Source of the DNA: JBEHYA01 sp048498415
GTDB lineage: Bacteria > Pseudomonadota > Alphaproteobacteria > UBA9219 > RGZA01
DNA: 21,377 nucleotides
Direction of reading: 5' to 3'
Assembly (NCBI GenBank): GCA_048498415.1
Contig: JBEHYA010000026.1
Span: 1 to 21,377, forward strand
Every line of letters starts with the position of its first letter. The stretch's first letter is position 1. Shown piece by piece: positions 6,475-14,323 of the stretch. Both the position numbers and the translations under genes were made by a program. Under the pieces are notes generated by a model, which saw nothing but the letters and a program-made list of their open reading frames with translations, searched no databases and was not told the DNA's origin.

Positions 6475-7070
6475 GCCGCCCTCGCTTCCAGCATGCGCGC
6501 CATGTACCGCGCCAGCATATCAATCTCGAAATTCACCTGATCGCCCGCTTCCATGCTGCCGAAATTGGTATGATCAAACGTATGCGGGATGATGTTCACG
6601 CCAAAGCGCGCACCATCGACTTCGTTAACAGTTAGCGAGACACCATCAAGCGTGACAGAGCCTTTCGTGGCAACAAAAGCTTTTAAATTGGCCGGAATTT
6701 CAAAGATCATGCGCCAGCTGTTATTTTCCGGCTTCACGCTCACGCATGTCGCCACCGCATCCACATGGCCATACACCAGATGGCCGCCCAGCTCATCACC
6801 CAAACGCAGCGAGGCTTCCAAATTCACTAATGTATTGATCTGCCAACTACCAATCGTCGTTTTGGCAAGCGTTTCTGCCGAAGCCATCACCTTAAAATCT
6901 TTACCGTTTTTCTCGGTTAAAGTCAGGCACACCCCGTTGCAGGCAATCGACGCGCCAATCTTTTCATCGTTTAGATTCAGGTTGGTGGAGCGGATTGTAA
7001 GCACGGCTTCGCCCGCATTTTTTTCAATGCGTGTGACGTGGCCCACATCCTTAATCAACCCGGTAAACAT
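6471..7070 (-). CDS. ribE: Riboflavin synthase, alpha subunit
   Basis: The 199-residue enzyme dismutates two 6,7-dimethyl-8-ribityllumazine molecules to riboflavin. It shows the tandem lumazine-binding barrels of the family: MFTGLIKDVG at the N-terminus, SIACNGVCLTL (about 41-51), AETLAKTTIGSW, LGGHLVYGHVD in the first-to-second barrel junction, GSVTLDGVSLTVNEV in the second barrel and IPHTFDHTNFG near the end. Length is typical. A short AGG precedes ATG 7070 in the 10-nt gap after ribD. Its stop overlaps the ribB(A) start by 4 nt. Also called ribC in some species. Confidence 0.95.
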   Translation of the reverse strand: MFTGLIKDVGHVTRIEKNAGEAVLTIRSTNLNLNDEKIGASIACNGVCLTLTEKNGKDFKVMASAETLAKTTIGSWQINTLVNLEASLRLGDELGGHLVYGHVDAVATCVSVKPENNSWRMIFEIPANLKAFVATKGSVTLDGVSLTVNEVDGARFGVNIIPHTFDHTNFGSMEAGDQVNFEIDMLARYMARMLEARAA

Positions 7071-7080
7071 GGCGCCTGTT

Positions 7081-8151
7081 TTAGCGCTTTAACACATAGG
7101 TTTCCAGCTTATCCTCGCCCAGTAAGCGGGTGGTCTGCAGCACCCCTGAAAAGGCCGCCAGAATAGGGGTTTTAACGTCTTTTTGGGCGCTTCCTGCCGC
7201 TTTAAAGGGCGCGGTCACCCATTCCACATGATCGATTAGTTTCGCGCCGATCAGACTTCCCGCCAGGGATGCGCCGCCTTCCACCAGAACGCGGGTGAAC
7301 CCCTCCTCGCCCAGTTTCTGCGCCATCGCATTTAAATCGATTTTATCGTTCCTGGTTGCCACGCGAATAATGCGCACGCCATTTTCTTCCAGCGCTCTAG
7401 CATCTGCCTTGTCGCCCGCAATCACCCACAACGGCACCTCGCGCGCGCTTAAAACCAGTTTGCTGGCAGGCGGGATGCGAAGCTGCGTATCGACGACAAT
7501 GCGGATAGGCGACACATTCGTGCAGCCCGGCAGGCGGCAGGTAAGCTGCGGGTTATCAATCAGCGCTGTGCCGATACCCACCATAATCGCATCGTGACTG
7601 GCACGCAGTTTGTGTGCATATGCCAGCGATGTCATGCCGCTGATCCAGCCGTTTTTGCGCTCCGGCGCGTAAATCCGCCCATCCACGGTGGAAGCCATTT
7701 TGAGCGTAAACATCGGCCTTCCCTGCCCGATGCGCTTGAAAAAACCTTCATGATCGATGGCTGCCTGCACGGCATCCACACCCACTTCCACTTGAATGCC
7801 GGCGGCTTTCAGCATTTCAATTCCCTTACCGGAAACGCGGGGATCCGGGTCGGCCATGGCTATCACCACGCGGCTGATGCCGGCCTTGATAATCGCTTCA
7901 GCGCAGGGCGGGGTTTTGCCGTGATGGGCGCAAGGTTCCAGCGACACATACATCGTCGCGCCTTTCGCATCGTTCGTATTCTTTAAAGCTTCCACTTCCG
8001 CATGCGGCCTTCCGCCTTCATGCGTGATGCCGCGGGCTAATATCGCGCCGTCTTTGACAATCACGCAGCCCACCGCGGGGTTGGGAAAAGCACTGCCCAA
8101 CCGGCGCGCGCCAAGCGCGATGGCTTGTTGCATGAAGCGGTGATCGCACAT
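7081..8151 (-). CDS. ribD: Bifunctional diaminohydroxyphosphoribosylaminopyrimidine deaminase / 5-amino-6-(5-phosphoribosylamino)uracil reductase
   Basis: The 356-residue protein carries both middle steps of riboflavin synthesis. The N-terminal deaminase has FPNPAVGCVIV (22-32), the catalytic HAEVEAL (H50, E52) and the zinc cysteines in PCAHHGKTPPC (C74, C83). The C-terminal NADPH-dependent reductase begins near residue 147 with FTLKMASTVDGRI, followed by SHDAIMVGIGTALIDNPQLTCR-like and the VLVEGGASLAGSL substrate loop. ATG 8151 follows the nrdR stop with no intervening base (TAAATG), so it is translated by coupling. No FMN riboswitch can fit because the genes abut. Confidence 0.96.
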   Translation of the reverse strand: MCDHRFMQQAIALGARRLGSAFPNPAVGCVIVKDGAILARGITHEGGRPHAEVEALKNTNDAKGATMYVSLEPCAHHGKTPPCAEAIIKAGISRVVIAMADPDPRVSGKGIEMLKAAGIQVEVGVDAVQAAIDHEGFFKRIGQGRPMFTLKMASTVDGRIYAPERKNGWISGMTSLAYAHKLRASHDAIMVGIGTALIDNPQLTCRLPGCTNVSPIRIVVDTQLRIPPASKLVLSAREVPLWVIAGDKADARALEENGVRIIRVATRNDKIDLNAMAQKLGEEGFTRVLVEGGASLAGSLIGAKLIDHVEWVTAPFKAAGSAQKDVKTPILAAFSGVLQTTRLLGEDKLETYVLKR

Positions 8152-8613
8152 TTACGAAGACTTATCTTGCCGCAGATTATCGATAAACTGGTTGAAATCA
8201 TCCGGCTCGCGGAAATCACGGTAGACCGAGGCGTAACGCACATAGGCCACGTGATCGAGCGTGAACAGCGCTTCAATTACCAGTTCGCCGATCTGCTTGG
8301 TAGTGATTTCGGTCTCGCCCAGCGATTCCAGCTGGCGCACAATCGAATTCACCACCTGGTCAAAACGCTCGTCGTCCACCGGGCGTTTACGGAGCGCGAT
8401 TTTCATCGAGCGCACCAGTTTATCACGCTCGAAATTCTCTTTCTCGCCGCTTGATTTTACAACAGTCAGTTCACGCAGCACCACGCGTTCAAACGTGGTG
8501 AAGCGCGCGCCGCACTGGCTGCATTGCCGGCGGCGGCGGATGGCCGCGTTGTCTTCACTCGGACGGCTGTCCTTCACCTGGCTATCGTCATGGCCACAGA
8601 AGGGACAGCGCAT
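8152..8613 (-). CDS. nrdR: Transcriptional repressor NrdR
   Basis: NrdR senses ATP/dATP through its ATP-cone and represses ribonucleotide reductase genes at NrdR boxes. The 153-residue protein starts with the four-cysteine zinc ribbon (C3, C6, C31, C34 in MRCPFCGHDD and RRRRQCSQCGARFTT) and continues with the ATP-cone (about 49-139: VVKSSGEKENFERDKLVRS, then ALFTLDHVAYVRYASVYRDF). Length is standard. The ribosome site is GGGG at 8620-8623, 6 nt before ATG, and overlaps the 3' arm of the palindromic repeat at 8621-8660. No NrdR-regulated nrd gene is in the window. glyA-nrdR-ribD order is common in Alphaproteobacteria. Confidence 0.96.
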   Translation of the reverse strand: MRCPFCGHDDSQVKDSRPSEDNAAIRRRRQCSQCGARFTTFERVVLRELTVVKSSGEKENFERDKLVRSMKIALRKRPVDDERFDQVVNSIVRQLESLGETEITTKQIGELVIEALFTLDHVAYVRYASVYRDFREPDDFNQFIDNLRQDKSS

Positions 8614-8620
8614 TCAAAAC

Positions 8621-8660
8621 CCCATGTACATACCGGCTTTCGCCGGGATGTCCGTATGGG
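8621..8660 (-). repeat. REP-like palindromic repeat between glyA and nrdR
   Basis: On the minus strand the core is CCGGC-GAAA-GCCGG, a GNRA-type tetraloop hairpin. It is extended by ACAT/ATGT after a mismatch and closed by CCCAT/ATGGG. It belongs to the dispersed family whose forward frame reads IPAFAGM; the copy at 21304-21330 reads IPACAGM on the opposite strand, with 16 of 21 core positions equal by my alignment. It occupies most of the 65-bp intergenic space inside the operon. Confidence 0.7.
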
Positions 8661-8678
8661 AAATGGCAAGCCCAGACA

Positions 8679-10004
8679 TTACCGGGTTTCCGACTGGTAG
8701 ATGGGGAAACGCTTGCACAGCGCCATGACTTCGGCGCGCACCTTCTTCTCAACCGCACTATTATCCGTGGGGTTTTTGCGAAGACCTTCAAGGGTTTCAT
8801 TGACCCAGTTGCCAATCTGCTTGAACTCCGCCACGCCAAAGCCGCGCGTGGTGGCGGCGGGCGAACCTAAACGCACGCCCGATGTCACGGTAAACGGCTT
8901 GGGATCATTGGGGATGGAATTCTTGTTGCTGGTCATACCGGCAGCCTCAAGCGCATGCACGGCGTCTTTACCGGTCACGTCTTTACTGCGGAGATCAACG
9001 AGCACCATGTGGCAATCCGTGCCGCCCGTCACCACGCCAAAACCGTGGCTGAGCAGCGTATCGGATAACGCACGCGCATTGTTCAAAACATTCTGCGCAT
9101 AAATCTTGAAGCTGGGCTGCAGCGCTTCGCCAAAGCAAACGGCTTTCGCCGCAATCACGTGCATCAGCGGGCCGCCCTGCAGGCCGGGGAACACGGCGGC
9201 GTTGATCTTCTTGCCAAGCTCGGGGTCATTCGCCAGCACCATGCCGCCACGGGGGCCGCGCAGCGTTTTATGCGTAGTGGTGGTGGCATAATGCGCATGC
9301 GGGAACGGGTTGGGGTAAAGGCCCGCGGCGACCAGGCCGGCGTAGTGCGCCATATCCACCCAGAACACCGCCCCGACTTCATCCGCAATCTTGCGGAAAC
9401 GCGCGAAATCAATGGTACGCGGATAGGCCGAAGCGCCCGCAATAATCAATTTCGGCTTATGCTCACGCGCCAGCTTTTCCATCTGGTCGTAATCAATCAA
9501 CCCATCATCCTGCCGCACGCCGTAGGTGACCGCATTGAACCACTTGCCCGACTGATTGACGGGCGAGCCATGCGTGAGGTGACCGCCGGCCGAGAGATCC
9601 ATACCCAGGAACGTTTCACCCGGCTTCAACACCGCCATGAACACCGCCTGGTTCGCCTGCGCGCCCGAATGCGGCTGCACGTTGGCGTAGGAACAGTTGA
9701 ACAGTTTGCACGCGCGTTCAATCGCCAGCTTCTCGGCGATATCCACCATCTCGCAGCCGCCGTAATAGCGCTTGTCGGGATAGCCTTCCGCATATTTGTT
9801 GGTGAGCACGGAACCCTGCGCTTCGAGCACGGCGCGGCTCACGATGTTTTCCGACGCGATCAGTTCAATCTGATCCTGCTGGCGCTTCAATTCGCCGCGC
9901 AGCGCCTCAAATACCGCCGGGTCGGTTTCCCGCACGGAAGCATCAAAATAAGCATTGCCCGATTGATTTGCCGGACCCTGATTGACCATTTGCGCCACTC
10001 CCAT
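8679..10004 (-). CDS. glyA: Serine hydroxymethyltransferase
   Basis: The PLP enzyme interconverts serine and glycine and charges tetrahydrofolate with a one-carbon unit. The 441-residue protein has IELIASENIVS (46-56), NKYAEGYPDKRYYGGCE (69-85), PHSGAQANQAV (111-121), WVDMAHYAGL (215-224) and the PLP lysine K246 in TTTTHKTLRGPRGG. Compared with the E. coli type it has an N-terminal extension of about 15 residues (MGVAQMVNQGPANQS). ATG 10004 is supported by AGAGGAG about 6 nt upstream; the ATG at residue 6 is a weaker alternative. It follows rpiB by 15 nt, and the rpiB-glyA-nrdR order is typical of Alphaproteobacteria. Confidence 0.97.
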   Translation of the reverse strand: MGVAQMVNQGPANQSGNAYFDASVRETDPAVFEALRGELKRQQDQIELIASENIVSRAVLEAQGSVLTNKYAEGYPDKRYYGGCEMVDIAEKLAIERACKLFNCSYANVQPHSGAQANQAVFMAVLKPGETFLGMDLSAGGHLTHGSPVNQSGKWFNAVTYGVRQDDGLIDYDQMEKLAREHKPKLIIAGASAYPRTIDFARFRKIADEVGAVFWVDMAHYAGLVAAGLYPNPFPHAHYATTTTHKTLRGPRGGMVLANDPELGKKINAAVFPGLQGGPLMHVIAAKAVCFGEALQPSFKIYAQNVLNNARALSDTLLSHGFGVVTGGTDCHMVLVDLRSKDVTGKDAVHALEAAGMTSNKNSIPNDPKPFTVTSGVRLGSPAATTRGFGVAEFKQIGNWVNETLEGLRKNPTDNSAVEKKVRAEVMALCKRFPIYQSETR

Positions 10005-10019
10005 GCTGCTCTCCTCTGA

Positions 10020-10466
10020 TTATTTATTAGGGTTTAATTTTGATAATTTTTCCACGCGTTCGGCATACCGCCCGCCAAGAAACTTCGTATTCAGAAATTC
10101 ATTCACACAGTCTTTGACCACGTCATAACCGATAAAGTCCGCGCCAAGACACAGCGCATTCGCGTCATTATGCTGGCGCGCCATGCGGGCCGCCAACCCA
10201 TGGCCGCATAAGGCAGCGCGCATATGCGAATAACGGTTGGCGGTCATGGCAATCATGTTACCGGAACCACAAATGAGAATGGCGCGGCTGGCGCGGCCTT
10301 CTTTAATGGCCAGCGCCGCGGCCTCGGCATAATCCTGCGCATCGCAGCGATCGGCGGAATGGGTGCCTACATCTAAAGGCATAAAGCCGTTTTCACGCAA
10401 AAGCGTGATCAGCTTGGTCTTCAACTCAAAGCCGCGGTGATCGGCGGCCAGGGCGATAATTTCCAT
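10020..10466 (-). CDS. rpiB: Ribose-5-phosphate isomerase B
   Basis: RpiB interconverts ribose 5-phosphate and ribulose 5-phosphate, the substrate of RibB in the same operon. The 148-residue protein keeps ALAADHRGFELK (D9, H10), the catalytic cysteine C66 in ILICGSGNM and the ring-opening histidine H99 in RQHNDANALCLG, at the same numbers as in E. coli RpiB. The loop after C66 reads GSGNMIAMTANRYSHMRA instead of the common GTGIGMSIAANK, a divergent but plausible anion-hole loop. ATG 10466 is preferred over the in-frame TTG at 10469, with AAAGG about 9 nt upstream. It is the first gene of the minus-strand superoperon. Confidence 0.93.
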   Translation of the reverse strand: MEIIALAADHRGFELKTKLITLLRENGFMPLDVGTHSADRCDAQDYAEAAALAIKEGRASRAILICGSGNMIAMTANRYSHMRAALCGHGLAARMARQHNDANALCLGADFIGYDVVKDCVNEFLNTKFLGGRYAERVEKLSKLNPNK

Positions 10467-10490
10467 CAAAAAAGGCCTTTCTGACGCCCA

Positions 10491-10519
10491 AAAATACTGG
10501 CATTCGCTTCAATCGGCAA
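10491..10519 (-). promoter_or_regulatory. Candidate promoter for the rpiB-glyA-nrdR-rib superoperon
   Basis: On the minus strand TTGCCG (10519-10514) and TATTTT (10496-10491) are separated by 17 nt, each matching 4 of 6 consensus bases. Transcription would start near 10484, leaving a short leader to ATG 10466. This lies in the 93-bp divergent gap and is the only long enough region upstream of the superoperon. Confidence 0.4.
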
Positions 10520-10559
10520 CTATTTGTTTTAGTTATGAAATAGTGGTTTTATTAGGCTT

Positions 10560-10763
10560 ATGAGCGGTTCCCAAAACGATCCACATCAAATTCTCTTCGA
10601 AATCACCGCCATTGGCAGTTCGGTGAAGGTCGTCGCCATCGATAGCGCCACCGGCATTGAGGCCACCATCATCGGCCCAGCGAGTGCCGGCCAGGCCATG
10701 CTGCAGCAGCAGGCGGTGCGCAAATTACAATATGTGATGACCCAGAAAGCGGGCAAAGAATGA
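10560..10763 (+). CDS. Small conserved alphaproteobacterial protein (DUF6898-like)
   Basis: The 67-residue product has the pattern ILFEITAIGSSVKVVAIDSA, TGIEATIIGPASAGQAML and AVRKLQYVM. It matches my memory of a small alphaproteobacterial family (I believe DUF6898) with the consensus FEFxxIGxxVKVxAIDxxTGxEVxIxGP. Function is unknown; the fold looks like a small beta-rich cytoplasmic domain with one helix. The stop overlaps the folP start (ATGA), so the two are translated together. No Shine-Dalgarno is present at a normal distance: the only AGG is 3 nt from the ATG. A weak promoter match (TTGTTT at 10524-10529, TTTTAT at 10547-10552) would place the mRNA start at about the ATG, which would make it leaderless. 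Confidence 0.75.
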   Translation: MSGSQNDPHQILFEITAIGSSVKVVAIDSATGIEATIIGPASAGQAMLQQQAVRKLQYVMTQKAGKE

Positions 10764-11710
10764 AAACCTATTTTGCCCCGGCCGGTTTTTTATATGGCGT
10801 AAAAGCCGGCCAACCCCTCACCGATTTTATTTCCTATACGCAGGTTGAAAGCTTAAGCCGCAATGGTGATAAAATTTTAAACGCCGATAGTGCGCCGCCC
10901 ATCAAAGCCGCCAACAACGACCTGCACATCGCCGGCATTCTCAACTGCACGCCCGATAGTTTTTCGGATGGTGGCTTATATAAAGATGCCAACGCCGCCG
11001 CCGATCACGCGCTTCAAATGATCGATCAAGGCGCCACCATCATCGATATCGGCGGCGAAAGCACACGCCCCGGCGCCACGCCGATCACCCCGCAGGATGA
11101 AATCGCCCGTGTGCTGCCGGTCATCAAGAAACTGCGTAATTGCAAGGCTAAACTGTCACTCGACACCCGCAACGCCGCCACCATGCAGGCCGGGCTGGAT
11201 GAAGGCGTTAGCATCATTAACGATGTAACCGCCCTTACCCATGATGCGAATGGATTGAAGACGGTGGCGACGAGTAAAGCCGACATCATCCTCATGCACA
11301 TGCAGGGCACGCCGCAAACCATGCAGGTGAGCCCCACTTATGCCCGTGTGGAATGCGACGTGTATGATTATCTTGAAGAACGCATCACGGCATGCGTAAA
11401 CGCCGGAATTGAAAAATCCCGCATCATCATCGATCCCGGCATTGGCTTTGGCAAAACGCCGGCGCATAACGCGGCGCTGCTTCGCCATATCGGCCTCTTT
11501 CATAATTTAGGCGTGCGCATTATGGCAGGCGCCAGCCGCAAAGGCTTCATCCCCGCCCTCACCCAGCCCGCTCCGGCGGATCAACGTCTAGGCGGTTCGC
11601 TGGCCGCCGTCTTAACCGCCGCCCAGCAGGGCGTGGGCATCATCCGGGTGCATGATGCGCAGGAAACCAGGCAGGCCATAGCCCTTTGGCGGGGCTTGTT
11701 TAGCCACTAA
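10760..11710 (+). CDS. folP: Dihydropteroate synthase
   Basis: FolP joins p-aminobenzoate to 6-hydroxymethyl-dihydropterin diphosphate in folate synthesis; it is the sulfonamide target. The 316-residue protein has all family motifs: AGILNCTPDSFSDGG (58-72), TIIDIGGESTRPGA (93-106), LSLDTRN, SIINDVTAL, DIILMHMQGTPQTM, IIIDPGIGFGKTP, MAGASRKGF and a final VHD. The core starts near residue 55, so it carries an N-terminal extension of about 50 residues (MKTYFAPAGFLYG...) not found in the E. coli enzyme. Related longer FolPs occur in Alphaproteobacteria. Its start overlaps the preceding small gene by 4 nt. Folate made here feeds GlyA, transcribed divergently. Confidence 0.96.
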   Translation: MKTYFAPAGFLYGVKAGQPLTDFISYTQVESLSRNGDKILNADSAPPIKAANNDLHIAGILNCTPDSFSDGGLYKDANAAADHALQMIDQGATIIDIGGESTRPGATPITPQDEIARVLPVIKKLRNCKAKLSLDTRNAATMQAGLDEGVSIINDVTALTHDANGLKTVATSKADIILMHMQGTPQTMQVSPTYARVECDVYDYLEERITACVNAGIEKSRIIIDPGIGFGKTPAHNAALLRHIGLFHNLGVRIMAGASRKGFIPALTQPAPADQRLGGSLAAVLTAAQQGVGIIRVHDAQETRQAIALWRGLFSH

Positions 11711-11780
11711 AAGCTCGTAAACTCTTCGCTAACACTTCGGCGCGTATCCTTCGCGCCCATTTCATATTCAGGAGCACTCA

Positions 11781-12743
11781 ATGGCACGCAAGAAAATCGC
11801 CCTCGTTGGCGCAGGTCAAATCGGCGGCACGCTCGCGCTTCTCGCGGGCCTGAAGGAACTCGGTGATATCACCGTCGTCGATATCGTCGAAGGCGTACCG
11901 GAAGGCAAAACGCTGGATATTTATCAGGCCTCCACCGTGGAAGGCTTTGATGCCAAAATGTTTGGCTCCACTGATTATTCATCCATCAAAGGCGCCGATG
12001 TGATCATCGTGACCGCCGGCGTGCCGCGTAAACCCGGCATGAGCCGCGATGATCTGATCGGCATCAACACCGGTGTTATCCGCACCGTGGGGCAAGCTAT
12101 CAAGCAGCATGCGCCGAATGCCTTTGTGATCGTGATCACCAATCCGCTGGATGTCATGGTCTGGGTCATGCAGCAGGTCTCCGGCCTGCCGCCGCAGAAA
12201 GTTGTGGGCATGGCCGGCGTGCTGGATAGCGCGCGTTTCCGAGCCTTTTTGGCCGAAGAATTCAAGGTCTCCGTGGAAGACGTCTCGGCATTCGTGCTGG
12301 GCGGCCATGGCGATACCATGGTCCCGCTCACCCGTTATTCCACGGTCGCCGGCATTCCGCTGCCCGAACTCGTGAAGATGGGCTGGACGACCCAGGCCAA
12401 GCTGGATGCGATTGTTCAGCGCACCCGCGACGGCGGCGCCGAAATCGTCAAGCTGCTGAAAACGGGCTCCGCCTTCTACGCCCCCGCTTCCGCTGCCATT
12501 GCCATGGCTGAAAGTTATCTCCGCGACAAAAAGCGCGTGATGCCGTGCGCCGCTTACTTGAACGGCCAGTACGGCATTAAAGACCTTTATGTCGGCGTGC
12601 CGGTAGTCATCGGCGAAAACGGCGTGGAAAAAATCATCGAGATCAACATGACGCCGGAAGAAAAGACGATGTTCGATAATTCCGTGAACGCCGTGAAGGG
12701 TCTGATGGACGTCACCAAGCCCATTCTCGCGAAAGCCGCTTAA
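11781..12743 (+). CDS. mdh: Malate dehydrogenase (LDH-like type)
   Basis: This TCA-cycle enzyme oxidises malate with NAD+. The 320-residue protein has the Rossmann loop GAGQIGG (10-16) and NAD-selecting D34. The mobile loop is VPRKPGMSRDD, with R83 and R89 for the dicarboxylate; R83 favours malate over lactate. TNPLD (120-124), R152 in DSARF and the catalytic H176 in GGHGD, paired with D149, follow. GGAG lies 7 nt upstream of ATG 11781. In many Alphaproteobacteria mdh is followed by sucCD; here it runs tail-to-tail into a membrane-protein gene, the two TAA stops sharing the palindrome TTAA (12740-12743), so there is no room for a terminator. Confidence 0.97.
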   Translation: MARKKIALVGAGQIGGTLALLAGLKELGDITVVDIVEGVPEGKTLDIYQASTVEGFDAKMFGSTDYSSIKGADVIIVTAGVPRKPGMSRDDLIGINTGVIRTVGQAIKQHAPNAFVIVITNPLDVMVWVMQQVSGLPPQKVVGMAGVLDSARFRAFLAEEFKVSVEDVSAFVLGGHGDTMVPLTRYSTVAGIPLPELVKMGWTTQAKLDAIVQRTRDGGAEIVKLLKTGSAFYAPASAAIAMAESYLRDKKRVMPCAAYLNGQYGIKDLYVGVPVVIGENGVEKIIEINMTPEEKTMFDNSVNAVKGLMDVTKPILAKAA

Positions 12744-14323
12744 CGCTGCAAATACGGGTTATTTTTAAGCATTTCGAGGCCGCGGGCTTTATAGTTCGCG
12801 GCCTCTTCTTTTTGGCCTTTGCGCGCATAAATATCCGCGAGCCCCATCACGCTGGCATAATCATCCGGCTTTAATTCCAGCGCCTTCTTGTAGGCGGCAA
12901 TCGCTTCATCGGTATGGTTCATCTGCGCATGCAGATGGCCGAGCATGCGATAGACCTGCGGCAGGCTGGCGGGCCCAAGATCCACGACCTTCTGGTAATA
13001 TTCCAGCGCCTTGTCATTCTCGCCTACTGTTTCATAGGCAAGGCCAAGGCTGAGCAGCGCGCGCGGCGCGCGGTCGTGTTCATATTTCAAAATCTGCGTG
13101 AAGAAAATAAACGGGTCACCCCAGATGCGATTTTGATTAAATGTGATCACCGCGAACATGCCCGCGAATACGACTGCCGCAAAACCCAGCGGCCATTTCA
13201 AGTGCGGGCGCGGCGCCACCAGTTGGCCCATCAACTCGCCAAAACCCAGAAATAGCCCGATGGCGGGCAGATACATCCAATGCTCGAGAAATATCGAATT
13301 AACGGGCATAAACACGCCCATGCAGGGGAAATAGGCGGCGAAGAACCACGCCGCGGCAAAACCGGTCACCCGCAGGGCCTGCGGCGCATTTTTCAGGCAG
13401 GCACCCGCCATCAACGCAAGGCTGGTCAGCACAATGCCGAAGCCCGTCAACACCTTGGCATTTATGAATTCTGTCACGAAGGGCGTCTGGCGTTCCATGT
13501 GCAATTCGGTGGGGTGCACCATCAGGGAAAAATAATCGGGCAACGTGGAGAAGAAGGTGAACGCACGAACCGCAATGCTTTCTGTATACGCATTCGCTTC
13601 TTTATAAAAACCCGCACCATGCCAGAAATCCAATGGGCCAGCGCGGAGCACCAGATAAATCCCCGCAATCACCCAGCACGGCCACGTGGCGAGCGTTGCC
13701 TTTAGCCATTGTGCACGGGGCTGCGTGAACCACAGCGTAATCACCAGCAGCGCCGGAAACACAATCGCTGCTTCCTTGGCAAGCAGCGCCAGAATGAAGC
13801 AAAAACCCGTTAAAACCTGCCGTTTTACGTTATCCGGCCGCCACGCCATCAACCCGCACAGAATGAACATCACATGCAGCGGGTCGGCCGTTGCGCTCAT
13901 ATAGGTCACGGCTTCCGTATGCAGCGGATGCAGCGCCCAGAGAAGCGCCATGATAAACGCCGCCACCGCTTTTAAATTCAATTTCTTGGTCGCCAGCGCA
14001 TATACCAGACAGGCATTCGCGGCGTGCAGAATAATATTCAGCTCATGAAACGCCGTGGTGGAAAGGCCGAATAATTTATAGACGATCAGATAAAGCATAA
14101 TCTGCAACGGGCGGTAGAAGTTGGATACATTGCCCACGCCCGCCGTGGTGCTGGTGGTAAAAATTTCCGGAAGATGCGACCACGAAAGCAGGAACTGGTT
14201 GCGCACAATCAGTGACGCGTCATCGAACATGAACATGTTCGAATAAGTATTGAGATACGCGAACGATACCGCCGCGATGAGCGCCAGATACGGCCAGGCC
14301 CAGTTAAATTCGCTTTTATTCAT
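12740..14323 (-). CDS. TMTC-like polytopic membrane protein with C-terminal TPR repeats (second copy)
   Basis: The 527-residue protein has an N-terminal cytoplasmic stub, about ten or more hydrophobic helices over residues 10-400 and three TPR-type repeats at about 420-520 (RALLSLGLAYETVGENDKAL, QVYRMLGHLHAQMNHTDEAI, ASVMGLADIYARKGQKEEAA). It has the marks of the TMTC/DUF1736 GT-C family: an acidic FDD (33-35) after helix 1, FYRPLQ (69-74), ALHPLHTEAVTYMSATAD (130-147) and LEHWMYLPAIGLFL. Eukaryotic TMTC proteins are O-mannosyltransferases in the ER; bacterial relatives probably move a sugar from a lipid carrier at the periplasmic side, but substrate is unknown. ATG 14323 is used (AAGGG 11 nt upstream, 8-nt overlap with the preceding gene); ATG 14356 would add 11 residues without a ribosome site. 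Paralogue of the adjacent gene. Confidence 0.85.
   Translation of the reverse strand: MNKSEFNWAWPYLALIAAVSFAYLNTYSNMFMFDDASLIVRNQFLLSWSHLPEIFTTSTTAGVGNVSNFYRPLQIMLYLIVYKLFGLSTTAFHELNIILHAANACLVYALATKKLNLKAVAAFIMALLWALHPLHTEAVTYMSATADPLHVMFILCGLMAWRPDNVKRQVLTGFCFILALLAKEAAIVFPALLVITLWFTQPRAQWLKATLATWPCWVIAGIYLVLRAGPLDFWHGAGFYKEANAYTESIAVRAFTFFSTLPDYFSLMVHPTELHMERQTPFVTEFINAKVLTGFGIVLTSLALMAGACLKNAPQALRVTGFAAAWFFAAYFPCMGVFMPVNSIFLEHWMYLPAIGLFLGFGELMGQLVAPRPHLKWPLGFAAVVFAGMFAVITFNQNRIWGDPFIFFTQILKYEHDRAPRALLSLGLAYETVGENDKALEYYQKVVDLGPASLPQVYRMLGHLHAQMNHTDEAIAAYKKALELKPDDYASVMGLADIYARKGQKEEAANYKARGLEMLKNNPYLQR

Noticed and set aside
8621..8660. Intrinsic terminator between glyA and nrdR
   Set aside because: The hairpin is not followed by a T-tract at its 3' end (GTTTTGAATG is the nrdR leader) and it matches a dispersed repeat family.
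8152..8678. FMN riboswitch for the rib genes
   Set aside because: nrdR, ribD, ribE and ribB(A) abut or overlap, leaving no space for an aptamer, and the glyA-nrdR gap is filled by the palindromic repeat.
9159..10019. Plus-strand 286-codon frame opposite glyA
   Set aside because: Antisense shadow of a conserved enzyme, rich in Arg and His, with no family motif.
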